A stretch of 64,000 nucleotides of DNA from an uncultured Alphaproteobacteria bacterium (GTDB taxonomy: Bacteria; Pseudomonadota; Alphaproteobacteria; HIMB59). The notes below the pieces were generated by a model, which did not search any database, was not told the DNA's origin, and saw nothing but the letters and a program-made list of their open reading frames with translations. The stretch covers positions 1 through 64,000 of the forward strand of contig CACGPP010000002.1 in assembly GCA_902574995.1 (NCBI GenBank), read 5' to 3'. How positions within the stretch are numbered: position 1 is the first letter of the stretch; each line of letters begins with the position of its first letter. The position numbers and the translations under genes were made by a program. Below, one piece after another: positions 16,335 to 23,314 of this stretch.

Positions 16335-16933
16335 GTTTTTAGTCCTTTCTGAGAATTGTTTAGACTGGCCGAGATGGGATCAGGTATTTTTTTGCAGTGC
16401 CTATGCGCTCTGTCCATCGCCTCCTCTACTTGAGGCATGGCCCACTGAATTGTAGGCAGGTCTATGAAAGTTCTTAAGGCTACTGGTTCCTCGAATGGGA
16501 CATCAGTGACTGTTAAGCGAGAGCGTTTATGAAAAGTATAATATTCTTTAATTGTTTCATGATTGTATGAACCCATCCCAATTAAAATCATGTGTCCGTT
16601 TTTATATGGATATATTTCATGCACCATTCCGGTGGTTGAATGACCATTTTCCTGAAGCTCAATTTCTTTATCTAATAATTTTGTGAGATCAGGGTGAACT
16701 GATAAGGTAAATAATTCAAAGAATTGAAGCACACGATCACAATTATTTTTTGTCATAACAAAAATAATATTTTCTGAGTCTTCAACATCACCACTACGTT
16801 CAATTGCAATCATTTCCTCTTCCAATAATTGAATATTCCAACCATGAAATTTTTCTAAAGTCATCGCTGAGCTTAAGGAGTATAAAAAGAGAGTGATAAT
16901 TATTAATATTAAGTTTTTTCCTCTTTGTACCAC
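16331..16933 (-). CDS. exported protein, 200 aa, two-cysteine type
   Basis: The open frame extends upstream to 17116, but the added 61 codons are basic and serine-rich with no protein-like pattern. I use the GTG at 16933, which gives VVQRGKNLILIIITLFLYS, a good signal peptide, followed by MTLEKFHGWNIQLL. An ATG at 16864 would lose the signal peptide. The mature part has one cysteine in KNNCDR and another near the C-terminus in AHRHCKKI, the same layout as in the products at 14996 and 19441. It is coupled to the 75-residue gene. Probably periplasmic; function unknown. Confidence 0.5.
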   Translation of the reverse strand: MVQRGKNLILIIITLFLYSLSSAMTLEKFHGWNIQLLEEEMIAIERSGDVEDSENIIFVMTKNNCDRVLQFFELFTLSVHPDLTKLLDKEIELQENGHSTTGMVHEIYPYKNGHMILIGMGSYNHETIKEYYTFHKRSRLTVTDVPFEEPVALRTFIDLPTIQWAMPQVEEAMDRAHRHCKKIPDPISASLNNSQKGLKT

Positions 16934-16969
16934 GGCTAATTTACAGGAGGATGGGATTAGCCTTAGCCG
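16933..16969 (-). promoter_or_regulatory. leader hairpin with alternative pairing
   Basis: CGGCTAA (16933-16939) and TTAGCCG (16963-16969) form a 7-bp stem, and a second TTAGCC (16957-16962) could compete for the same arm. The structure touches the GTG chosen as start of the minus-strand exported-protein gene, so it might affect translation. The rest of the gap up to 17162 holds nothing else I can name. Confidence 0.25.
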
Positions 16970-17162
16970 CAGCACAGAAAGGAACAATGAAAAAACCACC
17001 TCAATTTTTCCTCTCTCTTTTTTTTGTTTGTCATTTATTAACCTGGTAGGAAATGACTTAGAGAAGGAGTAACTAGAAAACAGAAAGGAAGAGAGAGGTC
17101 TTTGCACTGAAGACAAAAATATTAAATTTTAAAAGTAAAGATTGGGAAAAGTTTATGAAATT

Positions 17163-18548
17163 TTAGACAGTTATACCATTGTTAAGAATATTCCAATTAT
17201 TCTTAATAGCCCATCCAAAGATGGCCATAAATAGAAAATAGCTCAGACATAGAGACCAAAATAATTTTTTATCAATTGTATTATAGCGACCCGTTTGATG
17301 ATCACGATGGTAATCCCAGTAACTCCAAATTGTTATAATAGTAGAAAGACCTGTGAACAAATAAGATATCAAAATCCAAGCATCTAAAATACTGATTTTA
17401 TTGATTTTTGGAAGTCCATCACCAAATGTAAATTGAAATACCACGAGGGTCAGCAAAGAGCCCAGTGAAACTGCTAGCTTAGACTCAAGTTCACGGGCTG
17501 GTATCCAAAATACACTAAACGATAGATAAACTAAAAAGATAACTGGTAGAATTATTTTCAAAATATAGTAGAAGGATTTTCTTGTAAGCTCAAAGTTGAA
17601 ATGAACCTCTTGTTGCACACCCTGACCGTAAATTTTTGTAGGACAGCAATCAAAATCATGATGTGTTATTTGCCACTCGTAAAGATTTTCGTTGGCCCTG
17701 TCAATCACAAATTCAGGATTATATAATGCAGATGTACTCAGATCAGTGTCTTGGAAAACAAAGCCTGCTGATGTTGCTATTCTATCGAATGGAAATTTTT
17801 GAAATTCTGAAATATTATTTGCCTGGTAATTTATTTTTTGAACTAAATGAAAATTGTAAGGTTTGTTACTTGTTACTAATAAGCTATGAAACTCGGATCG
17901 ATAAATAAATGAAGTAATATCTGATGCATCGAAATTAGGATACCATATTTTTTGGAGAATATTTTCTAATTCAGCAGATTTTCTAAAAATACATTTTATT
18001 TCAGAGTCTTCATTTTCAGCAAACTTGGCTTTATCTAAACCTAATATTAGGGGTAGTTTATGAATTAAATCTTCATTTCTCCACTTTAGATGTACTTCAA
18101 AATCTAAACTAGTTTTACTACTTTGTTGAATAATCTCTATGTCTCTCAAGATAATATCAAATTCAACAATAGGGTGTCCCAAATACGGGGTTCTCTCTAA
18201 ACTAATTGTTTTAGCTTCACCGTCAGATCCAATTACTTTTAACGAAACATTCCTAGTAGCTAAAAATTTCTTTACATTATCTTCTTCAATATTAGATATA
18301 TCCTCCCCATTAATTTCAATAATCTGATCTCCTGTAGATATAGAAGACTCAAAGGCAGAGGAGCCAAAGCGTATTTTGTCAATAAAAGAGCCATTTTCCT
18401 CCAAAACTACACCTACATCATTGTAGGCCAGACGTATATTAGACGTTTCCCTGAAGTCTTTTTTTAGAAGTCGCTCACAAATTTCTGCTCCCCAGCTAAC
18501 ACTGGAAAAGAAAACCCAAAATCCTAAAATTATCCCCCTTAAAAACAA
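17163..18548 (-). CDS. pentameric ligand-gated ion channel with N-terminal PDZ-like domain
   Basis: A 461-residue membrane protein. A signal peptide (1-21) is followed by a PDZ-like domain at about 37-122, with SAFESSISTGDQIIEINGEDI matching the carboxylate-loop and helix region of bacterial PDZ domains. Next is a Cys-loop-receptor-type ligand-binding domain (about 125-323) with FPFD of the Pro-loop at 252-255. Four membrane helices follow: M1 (324-350, with the ILP proline), the pore-lining M2 (356-379, SKLAVSLGSLLTLVVFQFTF, then GLPKI), M3 (383-413) and M4 (428-448). Prokaryotic homologues such as GLIC and ELIC are channels opened by protons or small amines. The loop lacks the animal disulfide, as in other bacterial members. 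A PDZ domain on a channel is unusual. One base separates it from the upstream HTH gene. Confidence 0.85.
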   Translation of the reverse strand: MFLRGIILGFWVFFSSVSWGAEICERLLKKDFRETSNIRLAYNDVGVVLEENGSFIDKIRFGSSAFESSISTGDQIIEINGEDISNIEEDNVKKFLATRNVSLKVIGSDGEAKTISLERTPYLGHPIVEFDIILRDIEIIQQSSKTSLDFEVHLKWRNEDLIHKLPLILGLDKAKFAENEDSEIKCIFRKSAELENILQKIWYPNFDASDITSFIYRSEFHSLLVTSNKPYNFHLVQKINYQANNISEFQKFPFDRIATSAGFVFQDTDLSTSALYNPEFVIDRANENLYEWQITHHDFDCCPTKIYGQGVQQEVHFNFELTRKSFYYILKIILPVIFLVYLSFSVFWIPARELESKLAVSLGSLLTLVVFQFTFGDGLPKINKISILDAWILISYLFTGLSTIITIWSYWDYHRDHQTGRYNTIDKKLFWSLCLSYFLFMAIFGWAIKNNWNILNNGITV

Positions 18549-18549
18549 A

Positions 18550-19014
18550 TTAAAGTGATTTTAACACACTCTTAATTTTACTCAACTGATCATCTAATTT
18601 TTGGATGTCTTGGTAAATTTTCTCTTTTTCATGTGGGACTATTTTTGATCCCCCTGAACTTTTCTCATCCATTGACTCACGTACAGCATCCATTAAATCT
18701 CCCAATCTTCCGCCTATTGCTAATATCTCTGATTGTACTTCACTCTCACTAGCAGGTTTTCCGGGTTGTGCGGTTGCTAGATAATCTTTCAAAAAATTGC
18801 TAAAGGGAGTTTTTTGGTAAATTTTATGCATAGCATGCTCTAACCGTATGACAGTTCTAAATTGTATATTCCTATCAATATCGTCAGGGTCAGCACATTT
18901 GTATATATAAGACTTAGACTTACCGGTGATATCTTGAATGTCTTGATCACTTAAATTTTTAAGAACTTCTTTTAGGGTATGTTCAATGGTGATAATTTCT
19001 TTTGTTTTAGACAT
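18550..19014 (-). CDS. HTH protein, phage-CII/XRE-like
   Basis: A 154-residue soluble protein. The N-terminal third contains a helix-turn-helix-like segment (LSDQDIQDITGKSKSYIYKCADPDD, about residues 21-45). The C-terminal half has two amphipathic helices separated by a GSK-rich linker, suited to oligomerisation. The layout resembles phage CII-like regulators of alphaproteobacteria. It lies one base upstream of the PDZ-channel gene, the closest possible operon spacing, and may regulate it. It is divergent from another HTH gene at 19121. DNA binding is inferred. Confidence 0.55.
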   Translation of the reverse strand: MSKTKEIITIEHTLKEVLKNLSDQDIQDITGKSKSYIYKCADPDDIDRNIQFRTVIRLEHAMHKIYQKTPFSNFLKDYLATAQPGKPASESEVQSEILAIGGRLGDLMDAVRESMDEKSSGGSKIVPHEKEKIYQDIQKLDDQLSKIKSVLKSL

Positions 19015-19120
19015 TCCTTACTATAGCAATTTATGTTAAGCGGGTAATCAATAATCTATGTCCAAAAGTAAAAAAGCTTTGGACTATTTGTAGAAATAAT
19101 AATTCCTCATTATTGTTATC

Positions 19121-19441
19121 ATGAAGTCTAATTATACTACTCCTACTTTAGGTAGAAGGTTATCCCCTAATAAAAAAAATGAACCACAATCCTTAAGAGA
19201 TATTGAAGAGTATTTGCGTTGTTTAGCACAAATCAGACGAGAAAATAATATTTCAGTTGAGGATGTGATGCAGCATTTGAATTATTCTCGTAGCACTCTT
19301 GATGCTCTTGAGAATGGCAATCTAAAATTTATTCAGTATCCCTTAAATTACTTTTTTACTAGGCAATATGCCTCTTATCTCAAAGTGCCCTTTCCTCAGC
19401 AATTTTTAATGAGCCATTTCAAACCAGGAGAAAAAAAGTAA
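19121..19441 (+). CDS. RodZ-type HTH_25 protein, cytoplasmic only
   Basis: A 106-residue protein whose residues about 33-96 match the N-terminal helix-turn-helix domain of RodZ: IRRENNISVEDVMQHLNYSR, STLDALENGNLKFI and the trailing FFTRQYASYLKVP. Unlike RodZ it has no membrane segment or periplasmic domain, so it is a stand-alone HTH module and may bind DNA. Its stop codon overlaps the next start as TAATG, and the three genes 19121-20414 form a coupled operon. Confidence 0.6.
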   Translation: MKSNYTTPTLGRRLSPNKKNEPQSLRDIEEYLRCLAQIRRENNISVEDVMQHLNYSRSTLDALENGNLKFIQYPLNYFFTRQYASYLKVPFPQQFLMSHFKPGEKK

Positions 19442-19968
19442 TGAGAGCATTATTATTGTTATTTATCAGTGTTTTTTTAAGCAATTGTTCTTTGAAAGCA
19501 GAGAATAGTCCTATGCATCATGAATTTGATAATTGGATACACATGGAGGCCAAAGAAGAAAACTTGGACTTAGTCTTTAGTTTGGAAAACCAAGATCAAA
19601 TGATTATTTTTATTGTCGATCCAAACTTAAGTTGCGATGCTCGTTTAGTTTATACCAATCGAGAATTTGAGCCCAAAGATTTTGACGTTATGAGCGGTGA
19701 AACTTTTGATTGGAAGCTCTCAGGTCAATCTTATAAAGACGAAAATGCGAGCCGATTGAATGCCGATGGATACGTTCGGTGGGAGTTAATGAGTTTTTAT
19801 AAACACCACTTCTCCAAGCTGGAAGATCTGTTGTCCAAAAGAGGACAAATTTCATTTTCTATCAATGATCCTCTCAACAGATTTGAAAAACAAGAGATAG
19901 AAATGAAAGCTAACGGACTCAGTTCTGCTCTTAACAGCGCTTTGGATACGTGCCAGGGATGGACATGA
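19441..19968 (+). CDS. exported protein, possible lipoprotein, 175 aa
   Basis: The N-terminus MRALLLLFISVFLSNCSLKA is a signal peptide. LSNC could act as a weak lipobox, although Asn before the cysteine is unusual. The mature protein has a Trp soon after the signal (FDNWIHM), a cysteine in NLSCDARLVY and a C-terminal cysteine in ALDTCQGWT, the same arrangement seen in the exported products at 14996 and 16331. It overlaps both neighbours and is translated with them. Function unknown; envelope location is likely. Confidence 0.6.
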   Translation: MRALLLLFISVFLSNCSLKAENSPMHHEFDNWIHMEAKEENLDLVFSLENQDQMIIFIVDPNLSCDARLVYTNREFEPKDFDVMSGETFDWKLSGQSYKDENASRLNADGYVRWELMSFYKHHFSKLEDLLSKRGQISFSINDPLNRFEKQEIEMKANGLSSALNSALDTCQGWT

Positions 19969-20414
19969 TTAAAAAATTATTATGTGTGGTCATGCTCCTA
20001 ACCTGGTCTTTACCGATCAAAGCAGAAATTAATCAGTCAACAATTTTTGTGCTGGGTAGTTTAGATAAAGAAACAAAGCAATTATTTAGAGAAACAATTT
20101 ATGACCAAATACATAATTACGTTCAAACAATTAGTATAGAACAACAGTCGAACATATACGTGTTTCCCTATCAAAATCAAAATCAATGGCAGGTTGTAAG
20201 TTTGCATGTCCAAGGAAATGAAAACCATTCATATCTTCTCGATCTCTCTTTAGAGGGTCATCCTCTACGGTCATTAGATGAAATCCGCCAACTCGTTGGT
20301 CTAGATGGTTCTCTAAAATACATCGGTTGGAGCAGCTATGATGAGCTTCCACCAGAAAAGGTCTTTATTGCTTCAAAAATTATTGCTCAAGATTATCTGT
20401 ATTTGTATTTTTAA
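19965..20414 (+). CDS. exported protein, 149 aa
   Basis: The protein starts MIKKLLCVVMLLTWSLPIKA, a typical signal peptide with cleavage after IKA, then a soluble domain of about 130 residues with a YVFPYQNQNQWQVVSL strand region. I choose the ATG at 19965 because it forms an ATGA overlap with the preceding stop; GTG at 19950 and ATG at 19959 are possible but add residues before the signal peptide. Third gene of the HTH_25 operon. No family recognised. Confidence 0.55.
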   Translation: MIKKLLCVVMLLTWSLPIKAEINQSTIFVLGSLDKETKQLFRETIYDQIHNYVQTISIEQQSNIYVFPYQNQNQWQVVSLHVQGNENHSYLLDLSLEGHPLRSLDEIRQLVGLDGSLKYIGWSSYDELPPEKVFIASKIIAQDYLYLYF

Positions 20415-20424
20415 AAAAAGTTCT

Positions 20425-20601
20425 ATGAGTGTTCTAGTCTTTGTTTCTTTGATGTCTTATCAAAGCGGTTTCATTCCATTGGTGGTAATAGTAGGTGTCT
20501 TATTATACATGTTCATAGTTTTATTTTTTTTCTTAACCTACGACCATCAAAGATCGTCAACTCCATCAATAGCAGAAACCACCATTAACGACTCAATATA
20601 G
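20425..20601 (+). CDS. possible small membrane protein, 58 aa
   Basis: An ATG at 20425 opens a frame with a long hydrophobic stretch (about residues 18-41, IPLVVIVGVLLYMFIVLFFF) and a polar tail. It has no good ribosome binding site, and its last 55 bases overlap the convergent zinc-ribbon gene, so it may be a chance frame. Confidence 0.3.
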   Translation: MSVLVFVSLMSYQSGFIPLVVIVGVLLYMFIVLFFFLTYDHQRSSTPSIAETTINDSI

Positions 20602-20759
20602 CGCTTTTTGCTACAATCGTAGCAAATCGTAATCATTTCATCGCTGATTTTATTGATATATTTCTTTGAGACTTCCTTGTAATCACCACATTCAGAACAC
20701 TTATTATGAGGAATTTCATTATTTTCAAATAACTCCTCTTTACCATTCCACCAGCCCAT
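20547..20759 (-). CDS. small zinc-ribbon protein, 70 aa
   Basis: A 70-residue cytoplasmic protein with two knuckles, CSEC (about residues 21-24) and CYDC (about 46-49), spaced as in a single zinc ribbon, within a charged helical context. It starts MGWWNGKEELFE. No family beyond the zinc ribbon can be named. It is monocistronic between convergent and divergent neighbours. Confidence 0.5.
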   Translation of the reverse strand: MGWWNGKEELFENNEIPHNKCSECGDYKEVSKKYINKISDEMITICYDCSKKRYIESLMVVSAIDGVDDL

Positions 20760-20832
20760 TACTGATAAATATCATACATATGGATCAGTCTTTGATAGAA
20801 GTTACGCATAAATTAAAAAAGTTGTTAATAAA

Positions 20833-21405
20833 TTATTTGGTTAATTCATTAATTAAGATATTGAGATCACTGATAAAAGTCTTCTGATCAATAGACGTAT
20901 CAAGATACATGGTACAATGATGATTGGCGAAGTGATCTGTTAGAAATTTGATAACATTATCCTCACCACTCCACGATTGACTAAAATCCTGTGAGGCTTG
21001 AAAAAAAGATTTCAATGACTCCTCACTACAATTATCCCAAAACGCAGGACAAAAGTTTGTTCCATCTCCTTTAAACAAATTAATATAAGCATCTAATACT
21101 AAGATTTCAAAATTAGGATAATTGACTTTTTTATATTTACTTACATCCACGCCATCCAAATCAGTTAAAAATTGCTTTAATTGAGAGTCATAATATAAGT
21201 CATAATCTAAGTTTTTTGCACCTTCAAAATTATCATCAAAGAATTTAATTATTTGTTTTCGTATTTCAATCTCTTCAATAGGGTCCAATGAAAAGTAAAC
21301 TTCTTCTAAATAGCCAACACAGTAATCTTGATCAAATGAATATAAATTTTGATAAAAACTTAAATTAATAATAAAAGTAATTATTAAGAAATATATTTTT
21401 GACAA
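20833..21405 (-). CDS. exported hypothetical protein, 190 aa
   Basis: The signal peptide MSKIYFLIITFIINLSFYQN (cleavage near LYSF) is followed by an acidic, mainly helical domain with four cysteines (DYC, NFC, DNC, HHC) that could form two disulfides. It lies 5 bases downstream of the exported nuclease gene, so both are probably on one transcript. I do not recognise the family. A periplasmic or secreted role next to a nuclease is plausible but unproven. Confidence 0.55.
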   Translation of the reverse strand: MSKIYFLIITFIINLSFYQNLYSFDQDYCVGYLEEVYFSLDPIEEIEIRKQIIKFFDDNFEGAKNLDYDLYYDSQLKQFLTDLDGVDVSKYKKVNYPNFEILVLDAYINLFKGDGTNFCPAFWDNCSEESLKSFFQASQDFSQSWSGEDNVIKFLTDHFANHHCTMYLDTSIDQKTFISDLNILINELTK

Positions 21406-21410
21406 AATAT

Positions 21411-21875
21411 TTAATTATTTTTTCGGAAATCCCATGGATACTCAAATTTCATAGACCACATTCCAAGCTTATTTGATTTAGCATATTCCTCATCTAATAT
21501 ATATTTGTCTGAATACTTTCTATAAGCAAATGCAAAACCCTCTCTGACTAAATAACTGCTTAATGACTCTCCATTTACAAAGCACTCACCTAATACTCTT
21601 CCATAAAAGTCTTTTCCCTCATCTGTACAACTAATTTTATTATTTGTAACTTTTATAAGTAAAATATCTTTTGATATTTCTCCACATGCAACCTTCCCTT
21701 CACTTGCAATACACGTCTGATTAATTTCAGGAGCATCTATTCCACTAAAGCGTATTTTGACATCACCTAATTTAATTGTATCTCCGTCAACTACAGTGAC
21801 GTGAGAAGCAGAAAGATTATTCGATTGAAGAAAAATTATTGATACTGAGCAAAAAATGATGGTTTTCAGTGACAC
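21411..21875 (-). CDS. exported staphylococcal-nuclease-like thermonuclease
   Basis: A 154-residue SNase-family nuclease. After a signal peptide (cleavage near LSAS), VVDGDTIKLGDVKIRFSGIDAPE contains the conserved aspartates and arginine of the active site. The DFYGRVLGE region supplies the second arginine, and LVREGFAFAYRKYS and the C-terminal ANK-like helix complete the fold. The four cysteines suggest disulfides. It would hydrolyse DNA and RNA outside the cytoplasm, possibly to gain phosphorus or nucleosides. It starts with GTG and overlaps the end of the DUF4396 gene by 10 bases. Confidence 0.85.
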   Translation of the reverse strand: MSLKTIIFCSVSIIFLQSNNLSASHVTVVDGDTIKLGDVKIRFSGIDAPEINQTCIASEGKVACGEISKDILLIKVTNNKISCTDEGKDFYGRVLGECFVNGESLSSYLVREGFAFAYRKYSDKYILDEEYAKSNKLGMWSMKFEYPWDFRKNN

Positions 21876-22312
21876 GCGATATTATATTTTTTTAATCTCC
21901 AGTAATTATAAGGCCAAGGAGTGATAAATCCTACAAAAAGCATGATTGGAACTACCCACCAAGTGATGATGGCACCTCCAGTTAAAACAAGATCAGTAAT
22001 ATTCATGGCTAGCTCCATAGCAATCATAGAAATAAAACTCATGCCCATTGCCGTTTTGAAAGCTTGATTTAACTTAAAATTTTGACGAATTAAAATAATT
22101 GTCTCAGCAATAATACTTAAAATTAATCCATTAATTATCGCTAAAGCCATTATTGCCATAATTGGCCATGGGACTTGCATGATTTGGAAATATAAGATTG
22201 TTCCAATATCTCCCGTGCCACAAAATACAACACATGTGAAAGTATTTTTTGCACTTCTTCTCCATGTATGTCTGCATTTCCAATTAAAGTTATGTGTTAA
22301 TGTTATGGACAT
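21866..22312 (-). CDS. DUF4396 membrane protein
   Basis: A 148-residue protein matching DUF4396. A cytoplasmic or re-entrant start WRRSAKNTFTCVVFCGTGDIG replaces the usual His/Cys-rich HCxxGC-type segment. Four hydrophobic segments follow, and the C-terminus ITPWPYNYWRLKKYNIACH is the family's closing motif. In other bacteria this family often sits beside copper or metal-resistance genes; its activity is unknown. Here it is divergent from csoR across a 41-base gap holding a palindrome, which supports metal-dependent control. Cysteines in the first segment and the terminal CH could bind metal. Confidence 0.75.
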   Translation of the reverse strand: MSITLTHNFNWKCRHTWRRSAKNTFTCVVFCGTGDIGTILYFQIMQVPWPIMAIMALAIINGLILSIIAETIILIRQNFKLNQAFKTAMGMSFISMIAMELAMNITDLVLTGGAIITWWVVPIMLFVGFITPWPYNYWRLKKYNIACH

Positions 22313-22325
22313 TTTTATTTACTAC

Positions 22326-22342
22326 ATACTAGTATATAGTAT
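22326..22342. promoter_or_regulatory. palindromic operator between DUF4396 gene and csoR
   Basis: ATACTA-N5-TAGTAT is a perfect 17-bp inverted repeat in the 41-base divergent gap. CsoR operators are usually palindromes with G/C-rich arms. Here the arms are AT-rich, but position and symmetry fit a CsoR site serving both directions. Confidence 0.5.
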
Positions 22343-22353
22343 ATAATTTCAAC

Positions 22354-22647
22354 ATGTCAAATATAATTAAAATAAATAAAAATCCAGATCATATTAAAAA
22401 TATTCATCGTATTAATCGCATTCATGGTCAACTTAAAGGCGTAGAAAAAATGATTGTTGAAAAAAGATATTGTCTTGAAATTTTACAACAAACAAGAGCC
22501 ATAACTTCGGCAATAAAGTCTCTAGAAAATAACATACTCAATAAACACATTGACCACTGTGTTGTTGATGCAATGAAAAAAAACGACAAACAAAAAAAAC
22601 AAAAAATAGAAGAATTACAAGATCTACTTAGAAAATTTAATAATTAA
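22354..22647 (+). CDS. csoR: CsoR/RcnR-family metal-sensing repressor
   Basis: A 97-residue all-helical DUF156 repressor. RLNRIHGQLKGVEKMI-type sequence (here RINRIHGQLKGVEKMI) begins the DNA-contacting helix. The metal ligands are Cys40, His65 and Cys69, with exactly the C-x24-H-x3-C spacing of Cu(I)-sensing CsoR; RcnR and FrmR differ at these positions. Copper binding would release the operator. It is divergent from the DUF4396 gene and 5 bases upstream of a cytochrome c gene, so it probably controls a copper-response cassette. The family call is strong; copper specificity is inferred from the ligands. Confidence 0.85.
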   Translation: MSNIIKINKNPDHIKNIHRINRIHGQLKGVEKMIVEKRYCLEILQQTRAITSAIKSLENNILNKHIDHCVVDAMKKNDKQKKQKIEELQDLLRKFNN

Positions 22648-22652
22648 AAACA

Positions 22653-23135
22653 TTGTCGTTTCTTTTCAAAAGAATTTTAATATTTGTTATTGGTTTTGCA
22701 GCAATAATAATTTCTCTTCTGTATTTTTTAAACCCTAATAAAAAAGAAAATGACAATATTAAAATAACTAATATCAAAATTGATGAAAAATTAATTAGCC
22801 AAATTAACTTAGGTAAGTCTCTATATGTAACTCATTGTGCATCATGTCATGGTGACAACTTACAAGGTCAACCCAACTGGAGTACTAAAAAAGATAAAGA
22901 TGGTCATAACCTCTCTCCACCCTTAAATGGCACAGGTCATACATGGCATCACAGTCAAGACCAGCTCTTCAGCATAATTAGGTATGGGTTTAAAATTTAT
23001 AATGAAAACTACGATGGTAAGATGCAGGGAAACGACAAGCTAAATGACAATGACATATGGTCCATTTTGGCTTACATGAAATCTGTTTGGCCTGAGTCAA
23101 TTCAAAAAAAATACGATACTATTAGTAAACATTAA
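22653..23135 (+). CDS. membrane-anchored monohaem cytochrome c
   Basis: A 160-residue c-type cytochrome. An N-terminal uncleaved-looking anchor (residues about 5-26) is followed by the haem site CASCH at 62-66, the flexible GQPNWSTKKDKDGHNLSPPLNGTGHTWHH-type loop (positions about 72-100) and a distal methionine in DGKMQG. DIWSILAYMKSVWP is the typical C-terminal helix. It faces the periplasm and carries electrons. The TTG start 5 bases after csoR suggests cotranscription. Similar cytochromes accompany copper-tolerance genes in other bacteria, fitting the csoR context. Confidence 0.8.
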   Translation: MSFLFKRILIFVIGFAAIIISLLYFLNPNKKENDNIKITNIKIDEKLISQINLGKSLYVTHCASCHGDNLQGQPNWSTKKDKDGHNLSPPLNGTGHTWHHSQDQLFSIIRYGFKIYNENYDGKMQGNDKLNDNDIWSILAYMKSVWPESIQKKYDTISKH

Positions 23136-23314
23136 TTTTAAACATAGCTGAGCAACTAAAATCCCTAATAAAGTGGGTTGAATATGAATAAAGGTTGATA
23201 ATATTGATCTTTTGATATCAGCTAATTGCATATTATTTAGGCTTTTAATGTGTTTGAAAACATATTCATTTTGTTAAATTCATTCTCACATATTTTTATA
23301 GGAGGAGGATTTCT
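23136..23314 (+). promoter_or_regulatory. leader/promoter region of the alpha-glucoside operon
   Basis: This 179-base gap precedes the binding-protein gene. It contains TGTTTGAAAACA (23251-23262), an almost perfect palindrome that could be an operator, and ends in a very strong ribosome binding site, AGGAGGAGG, 6 bases before the ATG. No regulator gene is adjacent. I could not fix a -35/-10 pair. Confidence 0.35.

Noticed and set aside
16934-17116. N-terminal extension of the exported-protein frame at 16331
   Set aside because: The 61 extra codons encode a basic, serine-rich stretch ahead of a good signal peptide, which would then be internal; they overlap a leader hairpin.
20338-20424. Upstream part of the frame ending at 20601
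   Set aside because: It lies within the 3' end of the exported-protein gene and has no protein-like features; only the part from 20425 was kept, at low confidence.
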